Source of the DNA: Bacteroidota bacterium
GTDB taxonomy: Bacteria > Bacteroidota > Bacteroidia > UKL13-3
Direction of reading: 5' to 3'
NCBI GenBank assembly: GCA_030680835.1
Contig: JAUXUD010000059.1
Location: 1 to 33,607, forward strand
DNA length: 33,607 nt
The position numbers and the translations under genes are program-made. Each line of letters starts with the position of its first letter. The first letter of the stretch is position 1. Positions 16,178 through 24,505 of the stretch are shown piece by piece. The notes beneath the pieces were generated by a model, which searched no databases, was not told the origin of the DNA, and saw nothing but the letters and a program-made list of their open reading frames with translations.

Positions 16178-17606
16178 TATAAGCGGAATAATAAAAAGCA
16201 TCCAAAATATCATGTGGCAGGACTCTGGGCTGAATGGCGATGCGCAACGCATTGAACAATTGGGCTGGATGCTTTTTTTGAAAATTTTTTCGGATAAGGA
16301 CAAAGAACTGGAACTGATTGATGATAAATATACTTCACCCATCCCAGATAAATTTCATTGGGTAAAAGAAAGAGGAAATTGGGCTGGAGATGATGAAGGA
16401 ATGACCGGAGATGAGCTCCTGGAGTTTGTTGACCGGCAATTATTTCCTGCATTGCGGAACCTGGATTTAAGCACAGGCAACCAGCGGGCTGTAATTGTGC
16501 GCGAAGTTTTTGAGGGCAATAATAATTACATGAAAAGCGGTATCAATATCCGTAAGGTATTGAACAAGCTCAATGAAATTGATTTTAACATTGCCAAAGA
16601 CCGCCATGCTTTTGGCGAATTGTATGAAACCATTTTAAAGGAACTGCAAAGTGCTGGTAAAAGTGGTGAGTTTTATACGCCTAGGGCCATTACCCATTTT
16701 ATAACCGATATTATTGATCCTAAACTGGGTGAGAAGATTTTAGATCCTGCCTGCGGAACGGGTGGCTATTTAACTTGTGCCATTGAGCATTTAAAAAAAC
16801 AAGCAAATAATGTCGCTGACCGGAAAAGTATCGAACAAAATATTAGCGGTTGGGAGTATAAACCCTTACCTTATTTATTGGCAACTACTAATTTAATTTT
16901 ACACGATATTGAAGTGCCCAATATTAAATTCGGGGATGCCCTGGATCAGCCCTTAAGTAATTTTACCGAAAAACACCGGGTAGATATCATTTTGGCAAAC
17001 CCTCCCTTTGGGGGCATTGTAGCCAATAACAACGAAACCAATTTTCCGCAAACCTACCGCACCAAAGAATCTGCCGACCTGTTTCTGATTTTAATGATTC
17101 ATCTGTTAAAGCAGGGTGGAAGAGCCGGAATTGTTTTGCCCGATGGCAGTTTAACCGGTGATGGCGTGAAGCAAAGAGTAAGGCAAAAACTGCTGGAAGA
17201 ATGCAACTTGCATACCATTATTCGCCTGCCTAATTCTGTTTTTCAACCTTATGCGACGGTTGCAACCAATTTATTATTTTTTGATAAAGGTAAACCGACT
17301 AAGGATATTTGGTATTACGAACACCGGATGCCGGAAGGCTACAAAGCCTATAATAAAACCAGACCCATCCAGGCAAAAGAGTTTGAACCCATTAAAACAT
17401 GGTGGAAGAAGAGAACCGAAAGTGAAATTAGCTGGAAGGTTAATATCAAAACCATTATTGAAAGGGGCTATGATTTAGACATCAAGAACCCAACAAAAAA
17501 AGAAGAAGAGAAAGAGCATTCGAGCGCTGAATTGATGGAAATGCTCCATGCTTCATTCGAAAAAAGCAATGCTTTGTTAGAACAATTAAAACAGGCCGTA
17601 AAATGA
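16170..17606 (+). CDS. hsdM: Type I restriction-modification DNA adenine methylase (HsdM)
   Basis: This 478-residue N6-adenine methyltransferase subunit of the type I complex protects host DNA and, with HsdS and HsdR, forms the restriction enzyme. The helical HsdM N-terminal domain covers about 1-135 (DSGLNGDAQRIEQLGWMLFLKIF). The catalytic domain has the SAM-binding motif DPACGTGG (192-199) and the catalytic NPPF (277-280). GEFYTPRAITHF (167-178) is the conserved approach to motif I. No defect is visible. Its start is overlapped by the GxxExxY stop, and its own stop overlaps the DUF1016 start (ATGA at 17603-17606). Confidence 0.95.
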   Translation: MSNISGIIKSIQNIMWQDSGLNGDAQRIEQLGWMLFLKIFSDKDKELELIDDKYTSPIPDKFHWVKERGNWAGDDEGMTGDELLEFVDRQLFPALRNLDLSTGNQRAVIVREVFEGNNNYMKSGINIRKVLNKLNEIDFNIAKDRHAFGELYETILKELQSAGKSGEFYTPRAITHFITDIIDPKLGEKILDPACGTGGYLTCAIEHLKKQANNVADRKSIEQNISGWEYKPLPYLLATTNLILHDIEVPNIKFGDALDQPLSNFTEKHRVDIILANPPFGGIVANNNETNFPQTYRTKESADLFLILMIHLLKQGGRAGIVLPDGSLTGDGVKQRVRQKLLEECNLHTIIRLPNSVFQPYATVATNLLFFDKGKPTKDIWYYEHRMPEGYKAYNKTRPIQAKEFEPIKTWWKKRTESEISWKVNIKTIIERGYDLDIKNPTKKEEEKEHSSAELMEMLHASFEKSNALLEQLKQAVK

Positions 17607-18694
17607 ATTTAGAACAACAATTTGCTGAAATAATAGCTATTATTAAGCAAGCGCGGAGCAACGCTTATAAAGCAGTTAATACCGAGTTGATCAATCATTA
17701 TTGGAATATTGGCAGCTATATTCATATTAAGTTGGCAAACGCCCAATGGGGTGAAAAAACGGTTGAAGAGTTGGCCTCATTTATAGAAAAAAAGCATCCT
17801 GAATTAAAGGGGTATAATCGCCGGGGCTTGTATAGAATGAAACAATTTTATGAAACTTACGCCTCTTCTGCAATTGTGTCCCCACTGGTGACACAATTGC
17901 AAATGACTGAAAAACAGGGAGATGAAATTGTGTCACCAGTGGTGACACAATTAGAAATAAGTGATATAAAAAAAAGCATTTTGACCCAAATAAGCTGGTC
18001 GCATCATTTGATTATTATTTCGAAAGCTAAGTTAGCAGAAGAAAGGGAATTTTATATCCGACTATGCATAAAAGAGCGATATGGCAAAAGAGAATTGGAA
18101 CGACAAATAAATAGTGGGGTTTTTGAAAGAGTTATTTCGGGAAACTTAAAACTCTCAACGGTGCTGAGAGAAATATATCCAAACATAGAAGATACTTTTA
18201 AAGATACTTACGTGTTTGAATTTGTAAATCTTCCCGACCCCCATTACGAGAGTGATTTGCAAAAAGGCCTGATCAAACAAATGAAAAATTTTATCCTGGA
18301 GCTGGGTAAAGATTTTTTATTTGTTGGAGAAGAATACCGCTTACAGGTGGGAAACAAAGATTTTTTCAGCGATTTGGTATTCTATCACCGGGGCTTGCAA
18401 TGCCTGGTTGCATTTGAGCTAAAAACCACCGAATTTGAACCGGAACACCTGGGTAAACTAAATTTTTACCTGGAAGCCCTGGATCGGGATGTAAAAAAAC
18501 CACATGAAAATCCAAGCATTGGGGTGCTCTTATGCAAAAACAAAAACGAAGAAGTAGTTGAATATGCCATGAGCCGCAACCTATCGCCAACGCTCATCAG
18601 TCAATACACCATTGCCTTGCCCGATAAAAAGTTACTCCAGGCAAAATTGCATGAATTATATGAATTGTACGAATCTAAAGAGGATGCAGAATGA
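17603..18694 (+). CDS. DUF1016/YhcG-type PD-(D/E)XK nuclease-domain protein
   Basis: This 363-residue protein has two domains. The N-terminal DUF1016 domain (about 1-185) has the typical NTELINHYWNIGSYI and YNRRGLYRMKQFYETY, and the ISWSHHLIIISK motif at 130-141. The C-terminal YhcG nuclease domain has FSDLVFYHRGLQCLVAFELK, with D257, E272 and K274 as likely active-site residues. Such genes commonly sit inside type I restriction operons; their contribution is unclear. It overlaps hsdM and hsdS by 4 nt on each side (ATGA), so it is translated with them. Unusually, the linker just before the SWSHH motif contains two copies of IV-SP-x-VTQL (91-99, 109-117), each encoded by a palindrome. Confidence 0.9.
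   Translation: MNLEQQFAEIIAIIKQARSNAYKAVNTELINHYWNIGSYIHIKLANAQWGEKTVEELASFIEKKHPELKGYNRRGLYRMKQFYETYASSAIVSPLVTQLQMTEKQGDEIVSPVVTQLEISDIKKSILTQISWSHHLIIISKAKLAEEREFYIRLCIKERYGKRELERQINSGVFERVISGNLKLSTVLREIYPNIEDTFKDTYVFEFVNLPDPHYESDLQKGLIKQMKNFILELGKDFLFVGEEYRLQVGNKDFFSDLVFYHRGLQCLVAFELKTTEFEPEHLGKLNFYLEALDRDVKKPHENPSIGVLLCKNKNEEVVEYAMSRNLSPTLISQYTIALPDKKLLQAKLHELYELYESKEDAE
17871..17899. repeat. Palindrome 1 inside the DUF1016 gene
   Basis: This is a 29-nt palindrome with 14-bp arms, an odd centre base and a single mismatched pair (CAATTGTGTC ... GACACAATTG). It encodes the in-frame peptide IVSPLVTQL. Confidence 0.8.
17926..17952. repeat. Palindrome 2 inside the DUF1016 gene
   Basis: This is a perfect 27-nt palindrome (13-bp arms around a central G) with the same core as palindrome 1. 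It encodes IVSPVVTQL, 18 codons after the first copy. Confidence 0.8.
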
Positions 18695-20130
18695 GTAGAG
18701 GTAGAAAACCAAATTCAAAAATTAATTCGTTAAATTGGGAAGAAATATTTTGGGAAAATTTGCCTATTTATATACGATGCATAAACTCTTATTTTGATGC
18801 AAATGATATTGATTTCATTGAAGTTGGTGATTGTTTAGAAAAACTTACATTTAACATTCCTAAGGGACTTAATTCAAAGGAAATAAAATCACAGGGTAAT
18901 TATCCTGTAATATCACAGAGTAAAGAATTTATAATTGGTTATAATGATAATGAGAATTTATTGATTAAAACCGATTTGCCTTTAGTGATATTTGGGGACC
19001 ATTCTAAAACAATAAAATTTATTGATCAACCCTTTGTAATTGGCGCAGATGGCGTAAAATTGTTAAAACCAAAAAATATTTTTGATGAGAAATTTTTTTA
19101 TTATTTTTTGCATGGTATAATTACGGATACTAAGGACTATGGAAGACATTATTCACTATTGAGAAAGGGTGTTGTTGCAAAAGTTGAAAATAAGGCAATT
19201 CAGAAATTTGTTGTGGAATTTCTTGACGATTTAAAAAACAATTCAATTTCAAATGAACGGATATACTTTAATAAGGGAGTTGAAATTAAAATCATCACAC
19301 TTCATGAAAATCAGATAACCGGGAATATTCTCTCTTCCGAACTCACCCACCAACTCTCATTAGTAAAAAAACTCCGCCAGCAATTATTGCAGGATGCAGT
19401 CCAAGGAAAACTGGTTAAGCAAAATCCAAAAGATGAATCGGCCAGCGAATTGCTTAAGAAAATAAAAGCGGAACGAAGTAAAATAAAAAAAGCAAATCAA
19501 TTAGAACCCATAAACTATAATAAAATCCTATACGATGTACCTGACAACTGGATTTGGTGTAGATTAGGCAATATTGTTCAAATGACTAGAGGTAAATTCT
19601 CAATTCGACCACGGAATGATCCAAGTTATTTTGGTGGAGAATATCCGTTTATTCAAATAGGAAGTTTAGATGAAAAAGGTTCAGTGGTTAATGAAGCACC
19701 TCAAATGCTAAATGAGAAAGGAATTAGAGTTTCAAAAAAATTTCCTAAGAATACTATTGCTATTGCTATAGTTGGTGGGACAATTGGAAATTTAGGAGTA
19801 TTAGGGAGAGAGATGTATTTTACAGATAGCATAATTGGGATTATCCCATCTTCATTTTATAATCAGGATTTTATTTTAAATTTTTTAAGATACAAACAAC
19901 CAGAAATTAAAGCCGAAGCTTATCAAATGGCAGGTCAACCCAATATTAAAATCCCAACTTTAGAAAATCTGATTTTGCCGCTGCCACCGCTTGATGAACA
20001 AATTCGAATTGTAAAAAAATTGGACCAACTCATGAGTATTTGCGATGAATTAGAAGCAAGTATCAAACAAAGTGCAGCCCAAAATGAAAAATTATTGCAG
20101 CAGGTTTTAAGGGAGGCGTTGAGGAAATAA
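18691..20130 (+). CDS. hsdS: Type I restriction-modification specificity subunit (HsdS)
   Basis: This 479-residue specificity subunit belongs to the complete operon. The first half carries a TRD (VGDCLEKLTFNIPKGL, NYPVISQSKEFIIGY) and ends with the helical region KKLRQQLLQDAVQGKLVKQN near 225-248. The second TRD begins at VPDNWIWCRLGNIVQMTRGK, and the final helical region starts at LPPLDEQIRIVKKLDQL and ends at the C-terminus. Unlike the usual pattern, the first TRD is preceded by about 45 residues that do not look like a TRD start (MSRGRKPNSKINSLNWEEIFW), and its central PLPPLxEQ motif is weak. The protein differs from the orphan HsdS at 307 and lacks that protein's C-terminal extension. The gene overlaps the DUF1016 gene by 4 nt. 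Confidence 0.92.
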   Translation: MSRGRKPNSKINSLNWEEIFWENLPIYIRCINSYFDANDIDFIEVGDCLEKLTFNIPKGLNSKEIKSQGNYPVISQSKEFIIGYNDNENLLIKTDLPLVIFGDHSKTIKFIDQPFVIGADGVKLLKPKNIFDEKFFYYFLHGIITDTKDYGRHYSLLRKGVVAKVENKAIQKFVVEFLDDLKNNSISNERIYFNKGVEIKIITLHENQITGNILSSELTHQLSLVKKLRQQLLQDAVQGKLVKQNPKDESASELLKKIKAERSKIKKANQLEPINYNKILYDVPDNWIWCRLGNIVQMTRGKFSIRPRNDPSYFGGEYPFIQIGSLDEKGSVVNEAPQMLNEKGIRVSKKFPKNTIAIAIVGGTIGNLGVLGREMYFTDSIIGIIPSSFYNQDFILNFLRYKQPEIKAEAYQMAGQPNIKIPTLENLILPLPPLDEQIRIVKKLDQLMSICDELEASIKQSAAQNEKLLQQVLREALRK

Positions 20131-20142
20131 ACATAAAATAAT

Positions 20143-21258
20143 ATGCCAGAACAACCTAAAATATGTTATTTGCTAGGAGCAGGGGCTAGTTATAACTCGC
20201 TGCCTTTAGTGAATGAAATCGCAATAGATTTAGAGCGAATGTTAAAATACTTATGCGATTATAATTCACTATATTTAAGGACTTTTGATTTTGATTTGAA
20301 TCGGGATTTTAAACAATACCATTCCATTTTAAGTGAAATAAAGGAGCATTTTTCTGTTGATACTTTGGCAAGAAAATACTGGTTAATAAAGAACAATATC
20401 GTAGAACGCAAGGAAAAGCAATGGTGGGAGAATAGGTATATTCGACTCAAAAATATTATTGCTTGCTTAATAACATTTCGAAGGCTTAAATTAGTTGATT
20501 ACTCGGTTAATCATAATGATATCCTGATTGAAAGTTATACAGATTCATATGATGAATTGGGCGAGAGAATTTCTAAATCCAGAAAATCATTCAAGATTGA
20601 TCCCAGATATGATGCATTATTTTCAGCAATTCTTTCTCCAAATCTCAGTTTACCTGAAAATATAAAAATCATTTCCTGGAATTATGATTTCCAGATTGAA
20701 CAATCATTTAATTTCTTTCAAAGTCACAAGAGTCTTAAAGAAACTGGTAATCAGCTTGGGATAGATTATTCCAAAGAATCAATTGGTCCAATTGTAAAAT
20801 TAAATGGTTCAGCTATTCTTTATAATGGAGCCACAATGGAAACCTTCAAGGAATATGATCGGGAAACACATCAAGTTTTCATAAATGCACTTAAAGATAG
20901 CAGTGATCCAAGTATTTATTCAGGAATAAAATTTTCCTGGGAGCAAGAGGGTTTTATTTCAACTAATCGCATCCTTGCGGCAAATTACATTGCTGAATGT
21001 GATTATGTCGTTTCAATTGGTTATTCTTTCCCAATTTTTAATCGAGAAACAGACATTCAAATATTTGAAAATTTTGGTAAAATTGGAGAAGGAAAAATAT
21101 TTATTCAAGCACCGGAACCAGACGCAATAAGATTTAAAGGCCAACTGGAAAGTATCAAAGAGGGACTGAGTAAGGATGCGGAGATTGTTACAAATCTTGA
21201 TCAATTCTTTGTCCCTAACCAGTTCTGGAAACCTGAAAGTGGTCCCATTTATGCTTGA
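20143..21258 (+). CDS. SIR2-like domain protein, possible defence effector
   Basis: This 371-residue protein has a Rossmann-type SIR2-like fold. The N-terminus has the NAD-binding motif YLLGAGAS (GAGAS 12-16). SWNYD (178-182) is the second nucleotide-site motif, and DYVVSIGYSFP later in the chain is the typical SIR2-like strand. SIR2-like proteins in defence loci cleave NAD+ to abort infection. The motif expected as KLHGS, with the catalytic His, reads KLNGS (219-223, codon AAT), so activity is uncertain. It starts 12 nt after hsdS on the same strand and probably belongs to the restriction operon. No membrane or STALD domain is visible. Confidence 0.75.
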   Translation: MPEQPKICYLLGAGASYNSLPLVNEIAIDLERMLKYLCDYNSLYLRTFDFDLNRDFKQYHSILSEIKEHFSVDTLARKYWLIKNNIVERKEKQWWENRYIRLKNIIACLITFRRLKLVDYSVNHNDILIESYTDSYDELGERISKSRKSFKIDPRYDALFSAILSPNLSLPENIKIISWNYDFQIEQSFNFFQSHKSLKETGNQLGIDYSKESIGPIVKLNGSAILYNGATMETFKEYDRETHQVFINALKDSSDPSIYSGIKFSWEQEGFISTNRILAANYIAECDYVVSIGYSFPIFNRETDIQIFENFGKIGEGKIFIQAPEPDAIRFKGQLESIKEGLSKDAEIVTNLDQFFVPNQFWKPESGPIYA

Positions 21259-21318
21259 AAATGTTTTAGATAGTTAGGAAGTTAGAATTAGTTTAAGAGT
21301 TTAAAGAATCAAAACCTT

Positions 21319-22164
21319 TCATAATTCTACCATGTCAAGTTCGTAAGTTCTCCTCTTAACGGAAGCCTGGTAGAGCATAACATTAGGTTGACTCTCTTTC
21401 AATGTTTTTACAATTTCATCTTTGTGTTGGGGTGGAATTGAACATCCAAGAATGACCGATCTAATGACATCAGGAGGTAGGGTTAAAATTCTACCTTCTT
21501 TAATGTGTTTCATTAATCGATATTCTATTTCATAATTCCAAAAATGTGCTTTTGAATTTGTTTGATGCATTGATTGTTCGATTGGATGCAACAAAGGAGA
21601 TATCAATGGATAGTTATCTCTATAAAATACCTGGCCACCACGGCCATTAATCAATGAAAACAATTTAACTGAATCAAAACCAACACAGAAACCTTTATGA
21701 GAATTTGAGTAATGCGACCACATTAGAATATTATCAGGTACCGGTGTGACACAGAAAAAGCCAAATCGCTTATTAAGTTCAAGCAATGATTGGTTATGCA
21801 CATATTCAAGCCATTTATTGTTTTCATATCGCTTTTCAGCTATCAGCTTTTCGACCTCAGCACTTTGTTGCAATGGTGTTAGATCCTTACGCGCTCTTGA
21901 AACAAAAGTGCTGAAATACTCAAATCTTAACCTTTCATCTTTTTGTAGCAAGTCATATGCTATCTCTATTCCACAATCAAAGGGGTCATTAAATTCCTCT
22001 GGAGAACTGAGATACACTTCATTGTGCGTTAAGATTCTTTTGTGATAATCATCGCGCCAATCCCTATACTTATATACAGTTTTAGGAATTTCTCCAAAGG
22101 CTGCATGGTTAATCATATCAATCTCCTTTTTCCCAAATACGGTATCTATTATTTTTAATGCCAT
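21319..22164 (-). CDS. DUF2971 family protein
   Basis: This 281-residue protein belongs to DUF2971, a family of unknown function that is common in accessory and defence regions. The diagnostic blocks are PKTVYKYRDW, YLSSPEEFNDPFDC (51-64) and MWSHYSNSHKGFCVGFD (148-164), with a late block FWNYEIEYRLMK. An alternative start at Met17 is possible. The gene is 1 nt downstream of the GIY-YIG gene on the same strand, so the two are very likely co-translated. It converges on the SIR2-like gene; the 60-nt gap between them shows no clear terminator. Confidence 0.85.
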   Translation of the reverse strand: MALKIIDTVFGKKEIDMINHAAFGEIPKTVYKYRDWRDDYHKRILTHNEVYLSSPEEFNDPFDCGIEIAYDLLQKDERLRFEYFSTFVSRARKDLTPLQQSAEVEKLIAEKRYENNKWLEYVHNQSLLELNKRFGFFCVTPVPDNILMWSHYSNSHKGFCVGFDSVKLFSLINGRGGQVFYRDNYPLISPLLHPIEQSMHQTNSKAHFWNYEIEYRLMKHIKEGRILTLPPDVIRSVILGCSIPPQHKDEIVKTLKESQPNVMLYQASVKRRTYELDMVEL

Positions 22165-22165
22165 C

Positions 22166-23125
22166 TTATTTTAAACTCAGATGTAAAGTAAAACTAGAGT
22201 CCATACGCAATTTAACCCATTTGTCTTGCATAAGAGCTTTAAACAAACTTTTAGATTCCAGGACTGCTGCCAAATCGCGGGCAACGGCACTCCCGCTAAT
22301 GTTATTAGTTACCTTTCCATTATTAAATTCTAAATTAAAGGTGTAGGATTTTCTATTACCCACCTTTTTAAAAAGGCTTGCACCAATTTCCAATTGTATT
22401 GATTGCCCGGCTTTGATAGCGTTCAATATTTCAAAACTATACTTTTCCCAAATTTCAATATATTTATTCGAGCTGGATAAAGTGCCATTTGAAGTCATAA
22501 TCTTTTGTTCCTTGGATATTTTTAAATTTTCTTTTGTTGGCTTTTTTATGCTGGCTGTTGTAAGTTGATAGGCAATTTGTCCGGTCATTTTTCTAAACTC
22601 TTTAATTTTATTTGCGTAAATATTATTTGGATTCTTACGGTCAATATTCAAAACCGGTACAATTTCGGCAATCAAGGCTGTTTCTAGTTCATCAATTTCC
22701 GTTTTAGATTTTGGGTATTCAAAAAAAGATAGACCAAGATTGGTTTGCATCCATTTTGTTAACTTAAGTTCAGAGTCATTATCGAATTTATAATGCGTAA
22801 GCCGGCCCTTTATAGCATCCGTTTCGCTTCGGGGTATTGGCACTAAATTTAAATTATCCTTTAATAATGCACCAAAGCTTCTTCTCACAGTTGAACTTCC
22901 GGTTTTACCGGATGCAAAATGTGTATTTAAATCACGGGATTGCTGACTGCTTTCTGTTTTGCCGATATAAATGATCTCATCAATTTTGGGTTTATAACCT
23001 GTGAAAGGAAATGATTTTCCATAAAAGAAGAATGCATAAATGCCCGGTTTATTTGAGTATTTGGTAATCTCATTAAAGGGTTTGGCATTCTTTTTTAGGT
23101 AGTTAATGATTGAATTTGTTTCCAT
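22166..23125 (-). CDS. GIY-YIG nuclease-domain protein with an unassigned C-terminal domain
   Basis: The N-terminal part has the GIY-YIG endonuclease hallmarks: PGIYAFFF (27-34), EIIYIGKTESS (50-60) about 22 residues later, a basic segment TVRRSF (79-84), and ELETALIAEIVPVLN supplying the metal-binding Glu/Asn positions. Two features differ from small GIY-YIG proteins: a long insertion between the YIG motif and the last motif, and about 110 extra C-terminal residues (from about 210) that I cannot assign. The gene is followed after 1 nt by the DUF2971 gene. The pair faces away from the protease pair at 23274, and the 148-nt gap must hold both promoters. A nuclease plus DUF2971 suggests a two-gene defence unit, but this is inference. 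Confidence 0.75.
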   Translation of the reverse strand: METNSIINYLKKNAKPFNEITKYSNKPGIYAFFFYGKSFPFTGYKPKIDEIIYIGKTESSQQSRDLNTHFASGKTGSSTVRRSFGALLKDNLNLVPIPRSETDAIKGRLTHYKFDNDSELKLTKWMQTNLGLSFFEYPKSKTEIDELETALIAEIVPVLNIDRKNPNNIYANKIKEFRKMTGQIAYQLTTASIKKPTKENLKISKEQKIMTSNGTLSSSNKYIEIWEKYSFEILNAIKAGQSIQLEIGASLFKKVGNRKSYTFNLEFNNGKVTNNISGSAVARDLAAVLESKSLFKALMQDKWVKLRMDSSFTLHLSLK

Positions 23126-23273
23126 ATTCCTTTAATTTACAGGAAAATTAGAAAAGATTCCCTATAAAACACAAAAATGACTAATATAAAATACTATTTA
23201 CGGATTTATTCTGTTTATGAACATTGTTTTATACAAAATTTTGCACATATTCGAACCTTAATTTAAAAGTCAG

Positions 23274-23477
23274 ATGAAATCCAAAGACGAAAAAGCACAA
23301 AATACTTTCGAAGAGGATTATACTGAAATTATGAAATCCTTTCAACTGCCTGAAATACCTTTTAATCAGGCACCGCAATGGCTAAACCCGAATGATTTTA
23401 TTATTAAATTTTCATTATTCGAGGAAACCCCAAACAGCATAACCTCAACCGATACGCTGGTTTATCCCGGATACTAA
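23274..23477 (+). CDS. Small hypothetical protein coupled to the SDH-type protease gene
   Basis: This 67-residue acidic protein has no recognised domain. It starts MKSKDEKAQNTFEEDYTEIM and ends in LVYPGY. It begins after the divergent promoter gap and stops 2 nt before the protease start, so the two are almost certainly co-translated. Its frame and base use look coding. It has no signal peptide or membrane segment. It could be a small partner, adaptor or substrate of the protease. Confidence 0.6.
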   Translation: MKSKDEKAQNTFEEDYTEIMKSFQLPEIPFNQAPQWLNPNDFIIKFSLFEETPNSITSTDTLVYPGY

Positions 23478-23479
23478 TT

Positions 23480-24403
23480 ATGCCAAACTGGAAAGAAGTT
23501 TTAGAAGAAATTCAAACATTAGCAAAACAGGGTGTAACCAATAACCTTGATGTTATTAGAAGAAAATACCTGCTTAAAATTTATAAGAAAACAGGTCGCA
23601 ATGTAATTGCCTATTATTCAGGTTGGTTACAAAGACCCAATTCAATTGACGTAATTGTTAATGATAAGGACAAAAATGCCTTTATGGTTAACATACATAA
23701 ATTGGATCGTACAAAAGGGCTTGACTTAATATTGCATACACCTGGAGGAGATTTAGCTGCCACTGAAAGTATTGTAGATTATTTAAATCAAATGTTTAAA
23801 AATGATGTCCGCGCCATAATTCCTCAAATATCAATGAGTGCAGGAACAATGATTGCTTTATCCTGTAAGGAAATTATTATGGGAAAACAATCAAATTTGG
23901 GGCCGATAGATCCACAAATGGGAGGTGTAGCATGTCAGGCAGTATTAGACGAATTTGAAAAAGCTAAAGATGATATCAAAGCAAATCCACAAGCTGCTCC
24001 TTTATGGCAAGTTATAGTTTCTAAATATCATCCCACATTTCTCGGTTCTTGCCGAAATTCCATTGATTGGTCTGAGAAACTTGCACATGATTGGTTGAAA
24101 AGAAATATGTGCGCAGGTGATGAAACCAGAACAAATAAAATATTAAAAGAATTCAGTGATCATAAAACAAACAAATCTCATGCTCGTCACATTTCAAAAG
24201 ATAAATGCAAAGAAATTGGTTTATCAATTCTGGATATGGAAGAAGATAATGAATTGCAGGATCTGATTCTAACCGTCCATCATTCATTTATGCATACTTT
24301 TTCACAGAGTGCTACCACAAAAATCGTAGAAAACCATTTGGGAATAGCTTACGTTGAGAGTTTGCCGCTTCAAATCCCACAAATCCCGCAATTCAAAGTA
24401 TAG
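23480..24403 (+). CDS. SDH-family Clp-fold serine protease
   Basis: This 307-residue protein matches the serine dehydrogenase proteinase (SDH/SppA-like, Clp-fold) family. The fold markers are LILHTPGGD (GGD 89-91), with the oxyanion-hole glycines, and the nucleophile motif ISMSAGTM with Ser120. LGPIDPQMGG (140-149) follows, as in Clp-fold peptidases. The usual family members are membrane-linked; no membrane helix is visible here, so it is probably cytosolic. It forms a two-gene operon with the 67-residue protein upstream. Its place at the edge of a defence island raises the possibility of a proteolytic immune or regulatory role. A pair of tandem 12/13-mers follows it, and then glnS begins the stable chromosome. 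Confidence 0.85.
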   Translation: MPNWKEVLEEIQTLAKQGVTNNLDVIRRKYLLKIYKKTGRNVIAYYSGWLQRPNSIDVIVNDKDKNAFMVNIHKLDRTKGLDLILHTPGGDLAATESIVDYLNQMFKNDVRAIIPQISMSAGTMIALSCKEIIMGKQSNLGPIDPQMGGVACQAVLDEFEKAKDDIKANPQAAPLWQVIVSKYHPTFLGSCRNSIDWSEKLAHDWLKRNMCAGDETRTNKILKEFSDHKTNKSHARHISKDKCKEIGLSILDMEEDNELQDLILTVHHSFMHTFSQSATTKIVENHLGIAYVESLPLQIPQIPQFKV

Positions 24404-24411
24404 CATTATAC

Positions 24412-24436
24412 GATTCCGGGTGTCGATTTGGGTGTC
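24412..24436 (+). repeat. Tandem 12/13-mer at the island-glnS boundary
   Basis: GATTCCGGGTGTC (24412-24424) is followed directly by GATTTGGGTGTC (24425-24436), two near-identical copies in a row. They lie between the last accessory gene and glnS. They may be recombinase arm sites left at the island edge, though two copies are weak evidence. Confidence 0.35.
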
Positions 24437-24505
24437 AGGGTTATGGTTAATGAAACTAAATCCTAAAAATTCAAAAATTAAACACCTGATATAATATTAA
24501 GCATA

